Below are positions 1 through 5,693 of a stretch of DNA of 6,351 nt, in pieces (positions within the stretch are counted from its first letter, which is position 1; each line of letters opens with the position of its first letter). The stretch is from Candidatus Fermentibacterota bacterium (GTDB taxonomy: Bacteria; JAFGKV01): positions 1 to 6,351 of the forward strand of contig JAUXFG010000197.1 in assembly GCA_030620115.1 (NCBI GenBank), read 5' to 3'. Made by a program: the position numbers and the translations under genes. Under the pieces are notes generated by a model. It saw nothing but the letters and a program-made list of their open reading frames with translations. It did no database searches and was not told the DNA's origin.

Positions 1-185
1 AGAGGAGGATTAGGGCGACCCTCGGTGACTTCTCAATAAGTCCGGGCTAACGTCTCCCCCTTTGGCAAAGGGGGATTGAGGGGGATTTTCCCAGTATTGC
101 ATGGAGTTATTGAGAAATTCGGGCCAGGGTCTGCCATTCTGACCGCAGGCAAAGATTCTCATGACCGCACAATCCCGGAGAAAAC
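1..185. other. Intergenic region downstream of the VIT/VWA gene
   Basis: No coding region is supported here on either strand. The stretch is the 3' flank of the minus-strand operon. Its main content is an 87-bp inverted-repeat element at 30-116, annotated separately. I see no classical terminator with a T-run directly after the stop codon at 186-188. The G/C-rich hairpin inside the repeat element may end transcription, but no T-rich tail follows it on the minus strand. Confidence 0.6.
30..116. repeat. 87-bp MITE/REP-like element with terminal inverted repeats
   Basis: The ends form an inverted repeat: TTCTCAATAAGTCC at 30-43 matches the reverse complement of 103-116 at 13 of 14 positions. 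Inside is a perfect hairpin, with CCCCCTTT at 56-63 pairing with AAAGGGGG at 67-74 around a 3-nt loop, followed by a GGGGGATT motif repeated at 70-77 and 80-87. The CCCCCTTTGGCAAAGGGGG core resembles dispersed intergenic repeats I recall from many environmental genomes; that is memory, not a search. I see no clear target-site duplication. The element may be a non-autonomous mobile repeat, and its hairpin could act as a weak transcription stop for the operon. Confidence 0.6.
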
Positions 186-2984
186 CTATTGGCTCACGCT
201 TGTCTCGTACCTCACACCTTCCGGTACATAAACAGGGACATTTACCGTGATGCCGTGATCACCCGCCGTCTTCTCCAGGCCGTCCACCGCCAGGAAGGCC
301 GTATAGCGACAGATCAATCCATAGTCGATGGATGTTTTGATGATCTCTGCTTTCAGTGCATCCGAGGAAGCATAGGTCTCCTGCTCTGAGAGATCGGCGA
401 TTTTCCACCGCGCCCATACGCTACGGATGCCTTGGTGCTCTGTTTCAGTGTTGCTCATATTGACGCGGAGGGAGACAGTTCGGCTTTCTCCGCCAGTGCG
501 TCCGAATAGCTTCACTTTGGTCGACCCCTTGCCTTTGAAACGACCTGTAATCACTATTGGTCGGCCCACAAGGAGATCAGGGATCTTTTTGGGGTACACG
601 TCAGTCACTTCCATGTTGCCCCAATCGATTTCGATATCCGCCATGGCCGGGCGCGTGGCACGCTCGTAGAACTGATCTACCTTGTCGCCCGTGTTGTCGT
701 GAAGCCCCACATATGCGACCGCGCCTCGCCCGAGCTTGGCCATGTGTTCCAATAGATAGCGATTCACCGAAGTCCCGACGCCAAAACTGAAGATCCGCGC
801 TGATTTGACTTTTTCCTGTACTGCTGCCAGGATCTCTGATTCATTCCCTATGTAGCCGTCGGTCATGAATGAGACGATGCGAAGCCGGTTCTCGTCATGA
901 GGAAAATCCAATGCGGCTCTGACGCCACGGATCATCATAGTGCCGCCGTCCGCCCGTAGACCATTTATGAACTGAAATGCACGTTGGACGTTTTCTGGGG
1001 TTGCCGCCACGGGTGTCGGGCCGAACCTGGAGGCGGAGTTCGAGAAGCGGATGATCTGGAACGTATCGTGCTCATCCAAGTTCCGTAGACACTGCCGCAT
1101 GGCTGCTTTGGCCTTGGAAATGGGTTCACCTGTCATACTTCCTGAGCAGTCGACGACAAACACCATCTCCCGGGGCATACGGGGCAGATCCTTGAGATCA
1201 GCCGGTGGCTGTAGAACAAGGGCGAAGTAGTTTCCATCTTCAGCGCGATGGACCATCATAGCGGTTTTCGTTTTGTTTCCCGCAGTCCTGTATCGCAGCA
1301 CAAAATCCTTGTCAGGTAAACGATCGGTAGGGCTCAGTCCCACGATAGCCCGCGACTTGCCTCTTTTTTCGATCTCGATCTTGTGGCTCTTGCTGTAGAT
1401 CTCCTCGATAGCAACGCCGGCATCAATATCCACCTCTATGGCGATATCATGCCCACTTGGTTCCCCAGGCTTCAGGTACTCGACCTCTACGGGCTGTCCC
1501 GACTTGCCGTCTTTCCTCCGTGTCACCGCAGCGATACCGTCCTGCCATCCCGGCGGATTGAACCGTGGCCCCACAACGGTCGGAAAGATGAACTCATACT
1601 CGCCATCCACGTACTTCAAAGGATTGAAGAATGTTGTCTGTACTTCGATGTCCTTTCCTGGTTCGATGTTTGCCACCCGCTGTGTGAAGATGTTCGGTCG
1701 CTCCTGGGTAAGGAGCGCGGCTTTGTGGCCCCTGGCCTTGGCTTCCTGATAGATCCTCTTCGCCTCCTCCCGTTCCCGTATCAGGCCACGGATTCGTCTA
1801 TCACCAATGATCATGAGGAAATCCGTCACTGCTGAACTCTGCGGTAATGGGAATACGTAGACCGCCTCTATCTTGGTATCATATGGATTATGATACTGCT
1901 GGGTTACCTCAACCGTGGCAATGAAAACATCGATCCTCGCCTTCACATCCGTATGCTTCAGAGGCAGAGGAATCTCTTTCTCTTGCTCCGGCAGCTTCGC
2001 TTTCAACAGCGGAGCCTCGTAATCGCTTTCTTCCACCGACCCATCAGATCGCTCAATGATCCAGATTTCGGTATCGAGACCAGTGGTCTCCCATGGATCA
2101 CGCTTTCTCTCAGGCCGACGTGTTTTCTTGATGCGAGGGGGCCCGGGTGGCGGTACGGTCTCCACGCCCTCACGGCTCGTCATCCTGCTGGTAGCCGTGA
2201 CATCCGGACGGATGAGTGGTGGCCGTTCAGCCTGCACTTCTACAGGTGACATGGGTCGGGGTTCCATAGCGGGAAGCGGTTCTGGCATGCATGGTTCGAC
2301 CTCTGGGGATGGCTTATGGACGGTCATACCGTCAACGATAATTGTCGTCTCGCCAGCACGCCCCCCTCTCATATGAACATCGTTCTCTCGATCCTTTGCT
2401 GAGGATTGGGCTTTCATTGCTTCCTCAGGGATGGCCTCCATTATGCTTTCGATGGACTCTCCTCGGATATCTCTGCGCGAGTCCGTAACGTCAGTCTGAA
2501 TAAGAGGCCTTTCAGCCACTACCGCGATTTCTTCCCCTTGGATGACTTTCTCCCTCATCCAGATTGGCCCGAGATGAGTAGTCAAGTCGCTGGAAACAGA
2601 GACATCAGTGATTCTGACATCTGAAAATCCGATCATGCAAGCTCGAAGGGTATGGCTCCCGGGCGGAACGCCCACAATGAAGAAATCACCATGCTCATCC
2701 GCCACAGCTCCCAAGGTGGCCCCTTCTACCACGATTTGTACGTACCGAAGGGGGTTCCCCTCTTGATCGATGGTCTTGCCGGTGATTTTTCCATTTCTGC
2801 CTGTTGGAACTTGTCTCTCGACCGGCTCGGGCGTTTTTGCGACAGGCCCCTCAGCAACGCCTTCAGCGGTCTCCTCCGGCCCACGTCCAGCCAAACTCTG
2901 CAAGAACCCACAGCCGACAAATGACAATGACACGATGACGAAAAGGAATACAAGAATAGTCCGGTACTTCATCGTTGCTTTCAT
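186..2984 (-). CDS. VIT and VWA domain lipoprotein with N-terminal carboxypeptidase-regulatory-like and TonB-plug-like segments
   Basis: A 932-residue envelope protein. The ATG at 2984 overlaps the upstream stop by 1 nt (TGATG); a GTG one codon earlier is possible but less likely. Residues 6-24 are a hydrophobic signal ending in SFVGC, so Cys25 is the probable lipidation site; Gly follows it, which by the E. coli rule suggests outer-membrane sorting. Residues 66-139 resemble a carboxypeptidase-regulatory-like beta-sandwich (GKITGKTIDQEGNPL, VGVPPGSHTL). Residues 150-222 resemble the start of a TonB-dependent receptor plug (AERPLIQTDVT, then MRGGRAGETTIIVDGMTV), but no beta-barrel follows. A Pro-rich linker at 223-300 carries a second AERP-type copy at 248-283. 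The VIT domain covers about 334-465. The VWA domain starts near 606 with an intact MIDAS: DCSGS (D612, S614, S616), T682 and D709 in MTDG. RYTAFLAVD at 893-901 is typical of the C-terminus of VIT/VWA proteins. VWA domains usually bind protein ligands through a divalent cation. It is the last gene of the operon; ligand and function are unknown. Confidence 0.92.
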   Translation of the reverse strand: MKATMKYRTILVFLFVIVSLSFVGCGFLQSLAGRGPEETAEGVAEGPVAKTPEPVERQVPTGRNGKITGKTIDQEGNPLRYVQIVVEGATLGAVADEHGDFFIVGVPPGSHTLRACMIGFSDVRITDVSVSSDLTTHLGPIWMREKVIQGEEIAVVAERPLIQTDVTDSRRDIRGESIESIMEAIPEEAMKAQSSAKDRENDVHMRGGRAGETTIIVDGMTVHKPSPEVEPCMPEPLPAMEPRPMSPVEVQAERPPLIRPDVTATSRMTSREGVETVPPPGPPRIKKTRRPERKRDPWETTGLDTEIWIIERSDGSVEESDYEAPLLKAKLPEQEKEIPLPLKHTDVKARIDVFIATVEVTQQYHNPYDTKIEAVYVFPLPQSSAVTDFLMIIGDRRIRGLIREREEAKRIYQEAKARGHKAALLTQERPNIFTQRVANIEPGKDIEVQTTFFNPLKYVDGEYEFIFPTVVGPRFNPPGWQDGIAAVTRRKDGKSGQPVEVEYLKPGEPSGHDIAIEVDIDAGVAIEEIYSKSHKIEIEKRGKSRAIVGLSPTDRLPDKDFVLRYRTAGNKTKTAMMVHRAEDGNYFALVLQPPADLKDLPRMPREMVFVVDCSGSMTGEPISKAKAAMRQCLRNLDEHDTFQIIRFSNSASRFGPTPVAATPENVQRAFQFINGLRADGGTMMIRGVRAALDFPHDENRLRIVSFMTDGYIGNESEILAAVQEKVKSARIFSFGVGTSVNRYLLEHMAKLGRGAVAYVGLHDNTGDKVDQFYERATRPAMADIEIDWGNMEVTDVYPKKIPDLLVGRPIVITGRFKGKGSTKVKLFGRTGGESRTVSLRVNMSNTETEHQGIRSVWARWKIADLSEQETYASSDALKAEIIKTSIDYGLICRYTAFLAVDGLEKTAGDHGITVNVPVYVPEGVRYETSVSQ

Positions 2985-3469
2985 CACTCACCACCTTTCT
3001 CTTCCTTGGTCATGGTGTCGCTGTTCGCGGGCTCCAGATCCACCTTTGCCTTGATCCGCTGCCCTCCTGGCTCCGCGGCCGTGATCAGTCGTATTCCGAG
3101 GTCAGGTTGGCCTTCTCCCTCGATTCGAAGATGGCTCCTCGCCACGCGTGTTCTGCCTTGAGGAGCATTCTTGTGATCTGTCGTGAACGCGGCGAGAATA
3201 AGCCTGCCGCCTGCCAGGCCGCGGGGATCATAGTGGGGAGCGTCCTTGAAGACCTCCACCTCCCCGCCCTCCACACCAACAACCTCCACACGGCTCTTGT
3301 CGAACCTCATCTCGACCTGGTAGGCGACAAGCCTATGCTCCCCGCTGTCCACATACAGATCTATGGCCTGGAAGCGTACTATCGACTCCTGGGCCGTTCG
3401 TGCCTGAACGTCTGAGACTGGGATCGTCCCAGCAATGAGACTGAGTACGAAGATGATCCTCTTCATCAT
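2984..3469 (-). CDS. Secreted cohesin-like domain protein
   Basis: A 161-residue exported protein. MMKRIIFVLSLIAGTIPVSDVQA is a good Sec signal with a likely cleavage after Ala23. The mature part (about 30-145) is beta-rich and reads like a cohesin-type fold: an opening strand IDLYVDSG, then LVAYQVEMRFDKSRVEVVGVEGG, DPRGLAGGRLILAAFTTD and ARSHLRIEGEG. Cohesins bind dockerins in known cellulosome systems. Here the gene immediately upstream encodes a dockerin, which strengthens the call. The tail is hydrophilic, with no anchor or sorting signal. The ATG at 3469 overlaps the anti-sigma stop by 4 nt (ATGA). GGAGGAGG sits at 3478-3471, and its first GGAGG is 7 nt from the second ATG at 3466, so translation may really begin at the second Met. 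The stop overlaps the start of the VIT/VWA gene. Cohesin assignment is by eye at moderate confidence; another immunoglobulin-like fold is possible. Confidence 0.8.
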   Translation of the reverse strand: MMKRIIFVLSLIAGTIPVSDVQARTAQESIVRFQAIDLYVDSGEHRLVAYQVEMRFDKSRVEVVGVEGGEVEVFKDAPHYDPRGLAGGRLILAAFTTDHKNAPQGRTRVARSHLRIEGEGQPDLGIRLITAAEPGGQRIKAKVDLEPANSDTMTKEEKGGE

Positions 3470-4032
3470 GCCTCCTCCACCACTGCCACGGCCGCAAGCG
3501 TCACCACCGCGATGTCTTGCTTGTCAACCGCGCCATCTTTGTTGAGATCCCAATTCTCCGGCGTCTTGATTCCCGACTCAAGGCGGAGAGCCATGAGATA
3601 CGCATCCACGATGTCCACCGCACCATCCCGGTCGACATCTCCCGCATAGCTCACGGATTTCACTATAGTCGGCAGCATCGCCCGATGGGGTGACAATACA
3701 GACCACGTCAGAACCGCCACGGCAATCGCTGCCGCAGCAGCCCATACAGGCCTAGTGAGGAACCTCCTCCGCTTCGGATATCTCCACCGGATTTCCTGGG
3801 ATCGTTGTTCGATGACCGAGAACACGGCCTCATCCGCACGGCTTGGGGTTCCCATCACTGCGGGGCGATTCACTCTGGCATCGACAGCCAGCATGTCCAA
3901 CTCGGCAATGATCTCCTGACAGCGCGGGCATGCCTTCACGTGATCCCGCACAGCCACGGTTGCCTCGCCGGTTCGCGCAGCTTCGAGCTCCATCAGATCG
4001 GGATGCCGTTCAGTCGTGAGTTTCTCGCTCAT
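3466..4032 (-). CDS. Anti-sigma factor: HC2 zinc-binding motif, one membrane span, C-terminal dockerin
   Basis: A 188-residue protein starting MSEKLTTERHP. The ATG at 4032 is preferred because GGAGG lies 8 nt upstream; an in-frame ATG at 4059 would add nine residues and has no comparable site. The cytoplasmic N-terminus has the anti-sigma HX3CX2C motif (H31, C35, C38 in DHVKACPRC), which by family knowledge may bind zinc and clamps an ECF sigma factor. A basic stretch (YPKRRR) precedes one membrane helix at about 95-113. Outside it are two dockerin-type EF-hand loops. GDVDRDGAVDIVD supplies D132, D134, D136, D140 and D143; WDLNKDGAVDKQD supplies D162, N164, D166, D170 and D173. Every side-chain ligand position is acidic or Asn, so Ca2+ binding is likely. 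The gene overlaps the cohesin-like gene by 4 nt, which points to a dockerin-cohesin contact as the sensing step (inference). Its sigma partner is probably the ECF gene at 4534-5067. Confidence 0.9.
   Translation of the reverse strand: MSEKLTTERHPDLMELEAARTGEATVAVRDHVKACPRCQEIIAELDMLAVDARVNRPAVMGTPSRADEAVFSVIEQRSQEIRWRYPKRRRFLTRPVWAAAAAIAVAVLTWSVLSPHRAMLPTIVKSVSYAGDVDRDGAVDIVDAYLMALRLESGIKTPENWDLNKDGAVDKQDIAVVTLAAVAVVEEA
3471..3478 (-). promoter_or_regulatory. Ribosome binding site of the cohesin-like gene, inside the anti-sigma coding end
   Basis: GGAGGAGG on the minus strand also encodes the last Glu codons of the anti-sigma factor. Its first GGAGG is 7 nt from the second in-frame ATG (3466) and only 4 nt from the first ATG (3469), so the second start may be the used one. 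The placement suggests translational coupling of the two genes. Confidence 0.65.
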
Positions 4033-4040
4033 CGTTCTTT

Positions 4041-4045
4041 CCTCC
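4041..4045 (-). promoter_or_regulatory. Ribosome binding site fixing the anti-sigma start
   Basis: On the minus strand GGAGG is followed by 8 nt and then ATG at 4032. This is the strongest Shine-Dalgarno match near the gene and supports the MSEKL start over the ATG at 4059. Confidence 0.75.
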
Positions 4046-4051
4046 GACTCG

Positions 4052-4080
4052 TTAAGCATCGCACATGCCCAAAAGGTTCC
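4052..4080 (-). promoter_or_regulatory. Candidate ECF-type promoter for the anti-sigma/cohesin/VWA operon
   Basis: Reading the minus strand, GGAACC at 4080-4075 is followed after 17 nt by GCTTAA at 4057-4052. This resembles the GGAAC -35 plus TCTAA-like -10 layout of sigma-E type ECF promoters. It overlaps the longer possible start at 4059, so a transcript from here would use the 4032 start. The predicted transcription start would fall very close to the Shine-Dalgarno site, leaving almost no leader, which weakens the call. Confidence 0.3.
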
Positions 4081-4086
4081 CGAGGA

Positions 4087-4120
4087 AATCTGAAATCTTC
4101 AATCTGGCAATCTGGAATCT
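4087..4120. repeat. Five phased AATCT repeats, about 7-bp period
   Basis: AATCT occurs at 4087, 4094, 4101, 4109 and 4116, so the spacing is 7, 7, 8 and 7 bp. The linkers are variable and mostly purine. It lies just upstream of the anti-sigma gene. It may be a degenerate microsatellite or part of a dispersed intergenic repeat; no function is evident. Confidence 0.55.
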
Positions 4121-4203
4121 GAAGAGGAAGAGACGGAAGGAATGGGTGAAGGGATATCTGGCCGGTCATCGAACCTCCAACGTCGAAGTGGAGGATGATG
4201 GAG

Positions 4204-4265
4204 GGCCATGCTCCGTCATGGCCGTTGATGTCCGATACGACGGACGCGATCCGCCAGCTGGCGGA
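4204..4265. repeat. Three consecutive hairpins
   Basis: GGCCATG at 4204-4210 pairs with CATGGCC at 4217-4223 (6-nt loop). GTCCG at 4230-4234 pairs with CGGAC at 4241-4245. TCCGCCAGCTGGCGGA at 4250-4265 is a perfect 16-bp palindrome. Three structures in 62 bp suggest a REP/BIME-like palindromic unit. Confidence 0.55.
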
Positions 4266-4312
4266 CGTCCCTCCAGAGATCCTGATAGCTCGTATTGGAC
4301 GTGACAAGACGT

Positions 4313-4346
4313 GTCATTCTGAGGCAGCAAAGCGACCGAAGAATCT
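4313..4346. repeat. Dispersed repeat-like unit (GTCATTCTGAGG ... GAAGAATCT)
   Basis: The unit begins GTCATTCTGAGG and ends CGACCGAAGAATCT. It contains an ATTCT/AGAAT inverted pair, ATTCT at 4316-4320 and AGAAT at 4340-4344. I recall very similar GTCATTCTGAG...GAAGAATCT units as high-copy intergenic repeats in many uncultured-lineage genomes. That comparison is from memory. Confidence 0.55.
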
Positions 4347-4448
4347 GGGGGAAGGGAATGGGGAAATGCTGAAATGAAGGATAAAGTGAAGGAGGAGAAT
4401 CGATTGAAAGCGTGTGAAGGGAGTAGAAACTAGAAAGCAGTCCTGAGT

Positions 4449-4486
4449 AAACTGATTAAGTTTATGCGCAGGAACTTAATCAGTTT
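4449..4486. repeat. Perfect 14-bp inverted repeat after the sigma gene; possible terminator or attenuator
   Basis: AAACTGATTAAGTT at 4449-4462 pairs perfectly with AACTTAATCAGTTT at 4473-4486 around a 10-nt loop. It lies 48 nt downstream of the sigma factor stop, in the transcript leading to the anti-sigma gene. The stem is A/T-rich and no extra T-run follows it on the minus strand, so it is not a textbook terminator. It could reduce read-through from the sigma gene or be a protein-binding site. Confidence 0.6.
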
Positions 4487-4533
4487 TGGAAAGCAGTTGG
4501 GATGACGTTTTCGTGCCAGGAAACGGGTGCTGT

Positions 4534-5067
4534 TCAGTCGAACTTTGCCCGGAGCTGGGTGAGTGCCCGATGAAGTCTGGATTTGGCGGTTCCGAGTGGG
4601 ATCGAGAGAGTCTCGGCGATTTGTTGCAGGGAGAAATCCTCCGCGAATCGAAGCAGGAGGATTTCCTGTCCGTCTTCGGGGAGCCGGGAAATCATATCGT
4701 AGAAGCCTACACGCGAGGAGGGAGGCGGAGATCCGTTGGTGAGCTTGTCAGTGTGGCGACGTTCCAGCGGCACCACGCGGCGCTGCTTCTTGATCAGGTT
4801 CAATGAGATGTTGCGCGCTACCGGGTACAAGAAGGTCTTGAGCTGACTGCGGAGTTCAAACCCCGGAAACTTGGCGAAGAAGTAGATGAACACTTCCTGC
4901 ACCACATCGAGGGCATCATCCTCGTTCTCGCACACACGGTAGGCCTGGCCATAGACCCAGTCTCTGTGGCGGAAGTAGAGGGCCTTCATGGCCTGAGAAT
5001 CCCCCCGGTTCGCCTCGTCCACGAGATCTAGATCGACTTGGTGCTCAGATGGCTCAATGGCGGTCAT
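4534..5067 (-). CDS. ECF (sigma-70 family) RNA polymerase sigma factor
   Basis: A 177-residue protein of normal ECF length with only regions 2 and 4. Region 2 spans about 18-97: DDALDVVQEVFIYFF matches regions 2.1-2.2, and LKTFLYPVARNISLNLIKKQRR matches 2.3-2.4, which melt and read the -10 element. A short linker at 98-122 is rich in Pro and Ser. Region 4 spans about 123-175 with RLPEDGQEILLLRFAEDFSLQQIAETL and the recognition helix GTAKSRLHRAL, which reads the -35 element. There is no C-terminal extension. The ATG at 5067 has GGGAGA 8 nt upstream. The presumed regulator is the anti-sigma factor at 3466-4032, in the same orientation but about 500 bp away instead of adjacent. It would direct RNA polymerase to envelope-response genes, possibly its own operon (inference). 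Confidence 0.95.
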   Translation of the reverse strand: MTAIEPSEHQVDLDLVDEANRGDSQAMKALYFRHRDWVYGQAYRVCENEDDALDVVQEVFIYFFAKFPGFELRSQLKTFLYPVARNISLNLIKKQRRVVPLERRHTDKLTNGSPPPSSRVGFYDMISRLPEDGQEILLLRFAEDFSLQQIAETLSIPLGTAKSRLHRALTQLRAKFD

Positions 5068-5223
5068 CTGTGGCGTCTCCCGGGAGAGCTTTCAGGGCTG
5101 ATTGTGCCGTGTTGACCGAACTAAGGGTTCGCGCAGAAATAACTTCACATTGTTGCATCCCATTCTTTGTCCCGCATCTAGAGCGTGCTTTCTCGCCAGT
5201 CTTCCATTCTCCCCCTTTGGAGT

Positions 5224-5435
5224 GCGGTAGCCATGCTACCGCCTTTCCCGAGCAAGCCATGCTTGCGTAGGCCGTTGCTCATCGAACAGTCTGCGATGAG
5301 CGCGGGAGGATGGCTCCCGTAGAACAAAACGCAAGCATCGCACTTCAAAGCTTCCACACTCAATCCCGCGCAGAATGCGGGGCTACGCCTCCGGTGGGCA
5401 CGGTCCACCAGATGGCGGATGCCCCTACATGGGGG
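5224..5435. repeat. Array of seven short hairpins
   Basis: In order: GCGGTAGC/GCTACCGC at 5224-5242, loop CAT; GCAAGC/GCTTGC at 5252-5266, also loop CAT; GCTCATCG/CGATGAGC at 5277-5301, 9-nt loop; CGGGAG/CTCCCG at 5303-5319; CCCGC/GCGGG at 5365-5381; GGTGG/CCACC at 5393-5409; CCCC/GGGG at 5422-5434. The first two share the core AGC-CAT-GCT. Similar GCGGTAGC-type units recur as intergenic repeats in other genomes as far as I recall. This looks like a mosaic of REP-like units, possibly with mRNA-end or DNA-binding roles. Confidence 0.6.
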
Positions 5436-5521
5436 AGAACAATTCTACGGAAAATCTGTGCGTCAAGATTGCGGACCCTAAGTCCTGCCAGAGTAAGGAA
5501 AAGCATCGTTCATCCAACATC

Positions 5522-5555
5522 AAGTGCAGCAGGACAAGTGACTTGGCCTGCACTT
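5522..5555. repeat. Long imperfect hairpin
   Basis: AAGTGCAG at 5522-5529 pairs with CTGCACTT at 5548-5555. Inside, CAAGT at 5535-5539 pairs with ACTTG at 5541-5545. The two stems are separated by a small internal loop. It is one more palindromic unit of the intergenic array, and no T-run follows on either strand. Confidence 0.5.
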
Positions 5556-5610
5556 CTTATCGGCTTTCGTCGCGAAGCGGAGTAGTTGGCTTTGGCTGCA
5601 AGGCTTGCGA

Positions 5611-5635
5611 CCCTTCGACTGAGCTCAGGACAGGC
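5611..5635. repeat. Dispersed repeat-like unit centred on CTGAGCTCAG
   Basis: The unit begins CCCTTCGACTGAGCTCAGG and contains a perfect 10-bp palindrome at 5619-5628. Units of the type CCTTCGACT..GCTCAGGACAGGC are familiar to me as high-copy intergenic repeats in several environmental lineages; a search is needed to confirm this here. Confidence 0.5.
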
Positions 5636-5693
5636 CGAGGACCCTCTCCGGGCTGTAGGCTCTACGAGCTGGAAGCCGCAGGCGTATCCTCTG

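Larger units (their letters stand above)
4033..4533. other. Repeat-rich gap between the sigma and anti-sigma genes
   Basis: About 500 bp without a convincing gene. The short open frames here show no recognisable protein and run through the repeats. From low to high coordinates it holds a candidate promoter, five phased AATCT repeats, three successive hairpins, a dispersed-repeat-like motif, a strongly purine-rich stretch at roughly 4340-4440, and a perfect 14-bp inverted repeat near the sigma stop. The gap separates two genes that are usually adjacent, so it looks like accumulated repeat insertions. Confidence 0.65.

Noticed and set aside
2318-2538. Functional TonB-dependent receptor
   Set aside because: Only the plug start is present; there is no beta-barrel, and the chain continues into VIT and VWA domains.
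2984-4032. Cellulosome locus, because of the cohesin and dockerin modules
   Set aside because: No glycoside hydrolase, carbohydrate-binding module or multi-cohesin scaffoldin is present, and the dockerin is on a membrane anti-sigma factor. A signalling role fits better.
4065-4304. Small open frames on both strands between the sigma and anti-sigma genes
   Set aside because: They cover the AATCT repeats and the hairpins, show no recognisable domain, and the minus-strand one overlaps the anti-sigma start.
4390-4432. Strong GGAGGAG followed by TTG on the plus strand, suggesting a small gene
   Set aside because: The frame closes after eight codons (TTG AAA GCG ... TAG). The match is part of a purine-rich stretch.
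5104-5150. Possible ECF promoter for the sigma gene (CGAACCC on the minus strand, and TGCAAC slightly upstream)
   Set aside because: Neither has a recognisable -10 partner at 16-17 nt. The small GAAC-TAAGG-GTTC inverted repeat at 5118-5130 is too short to trust.
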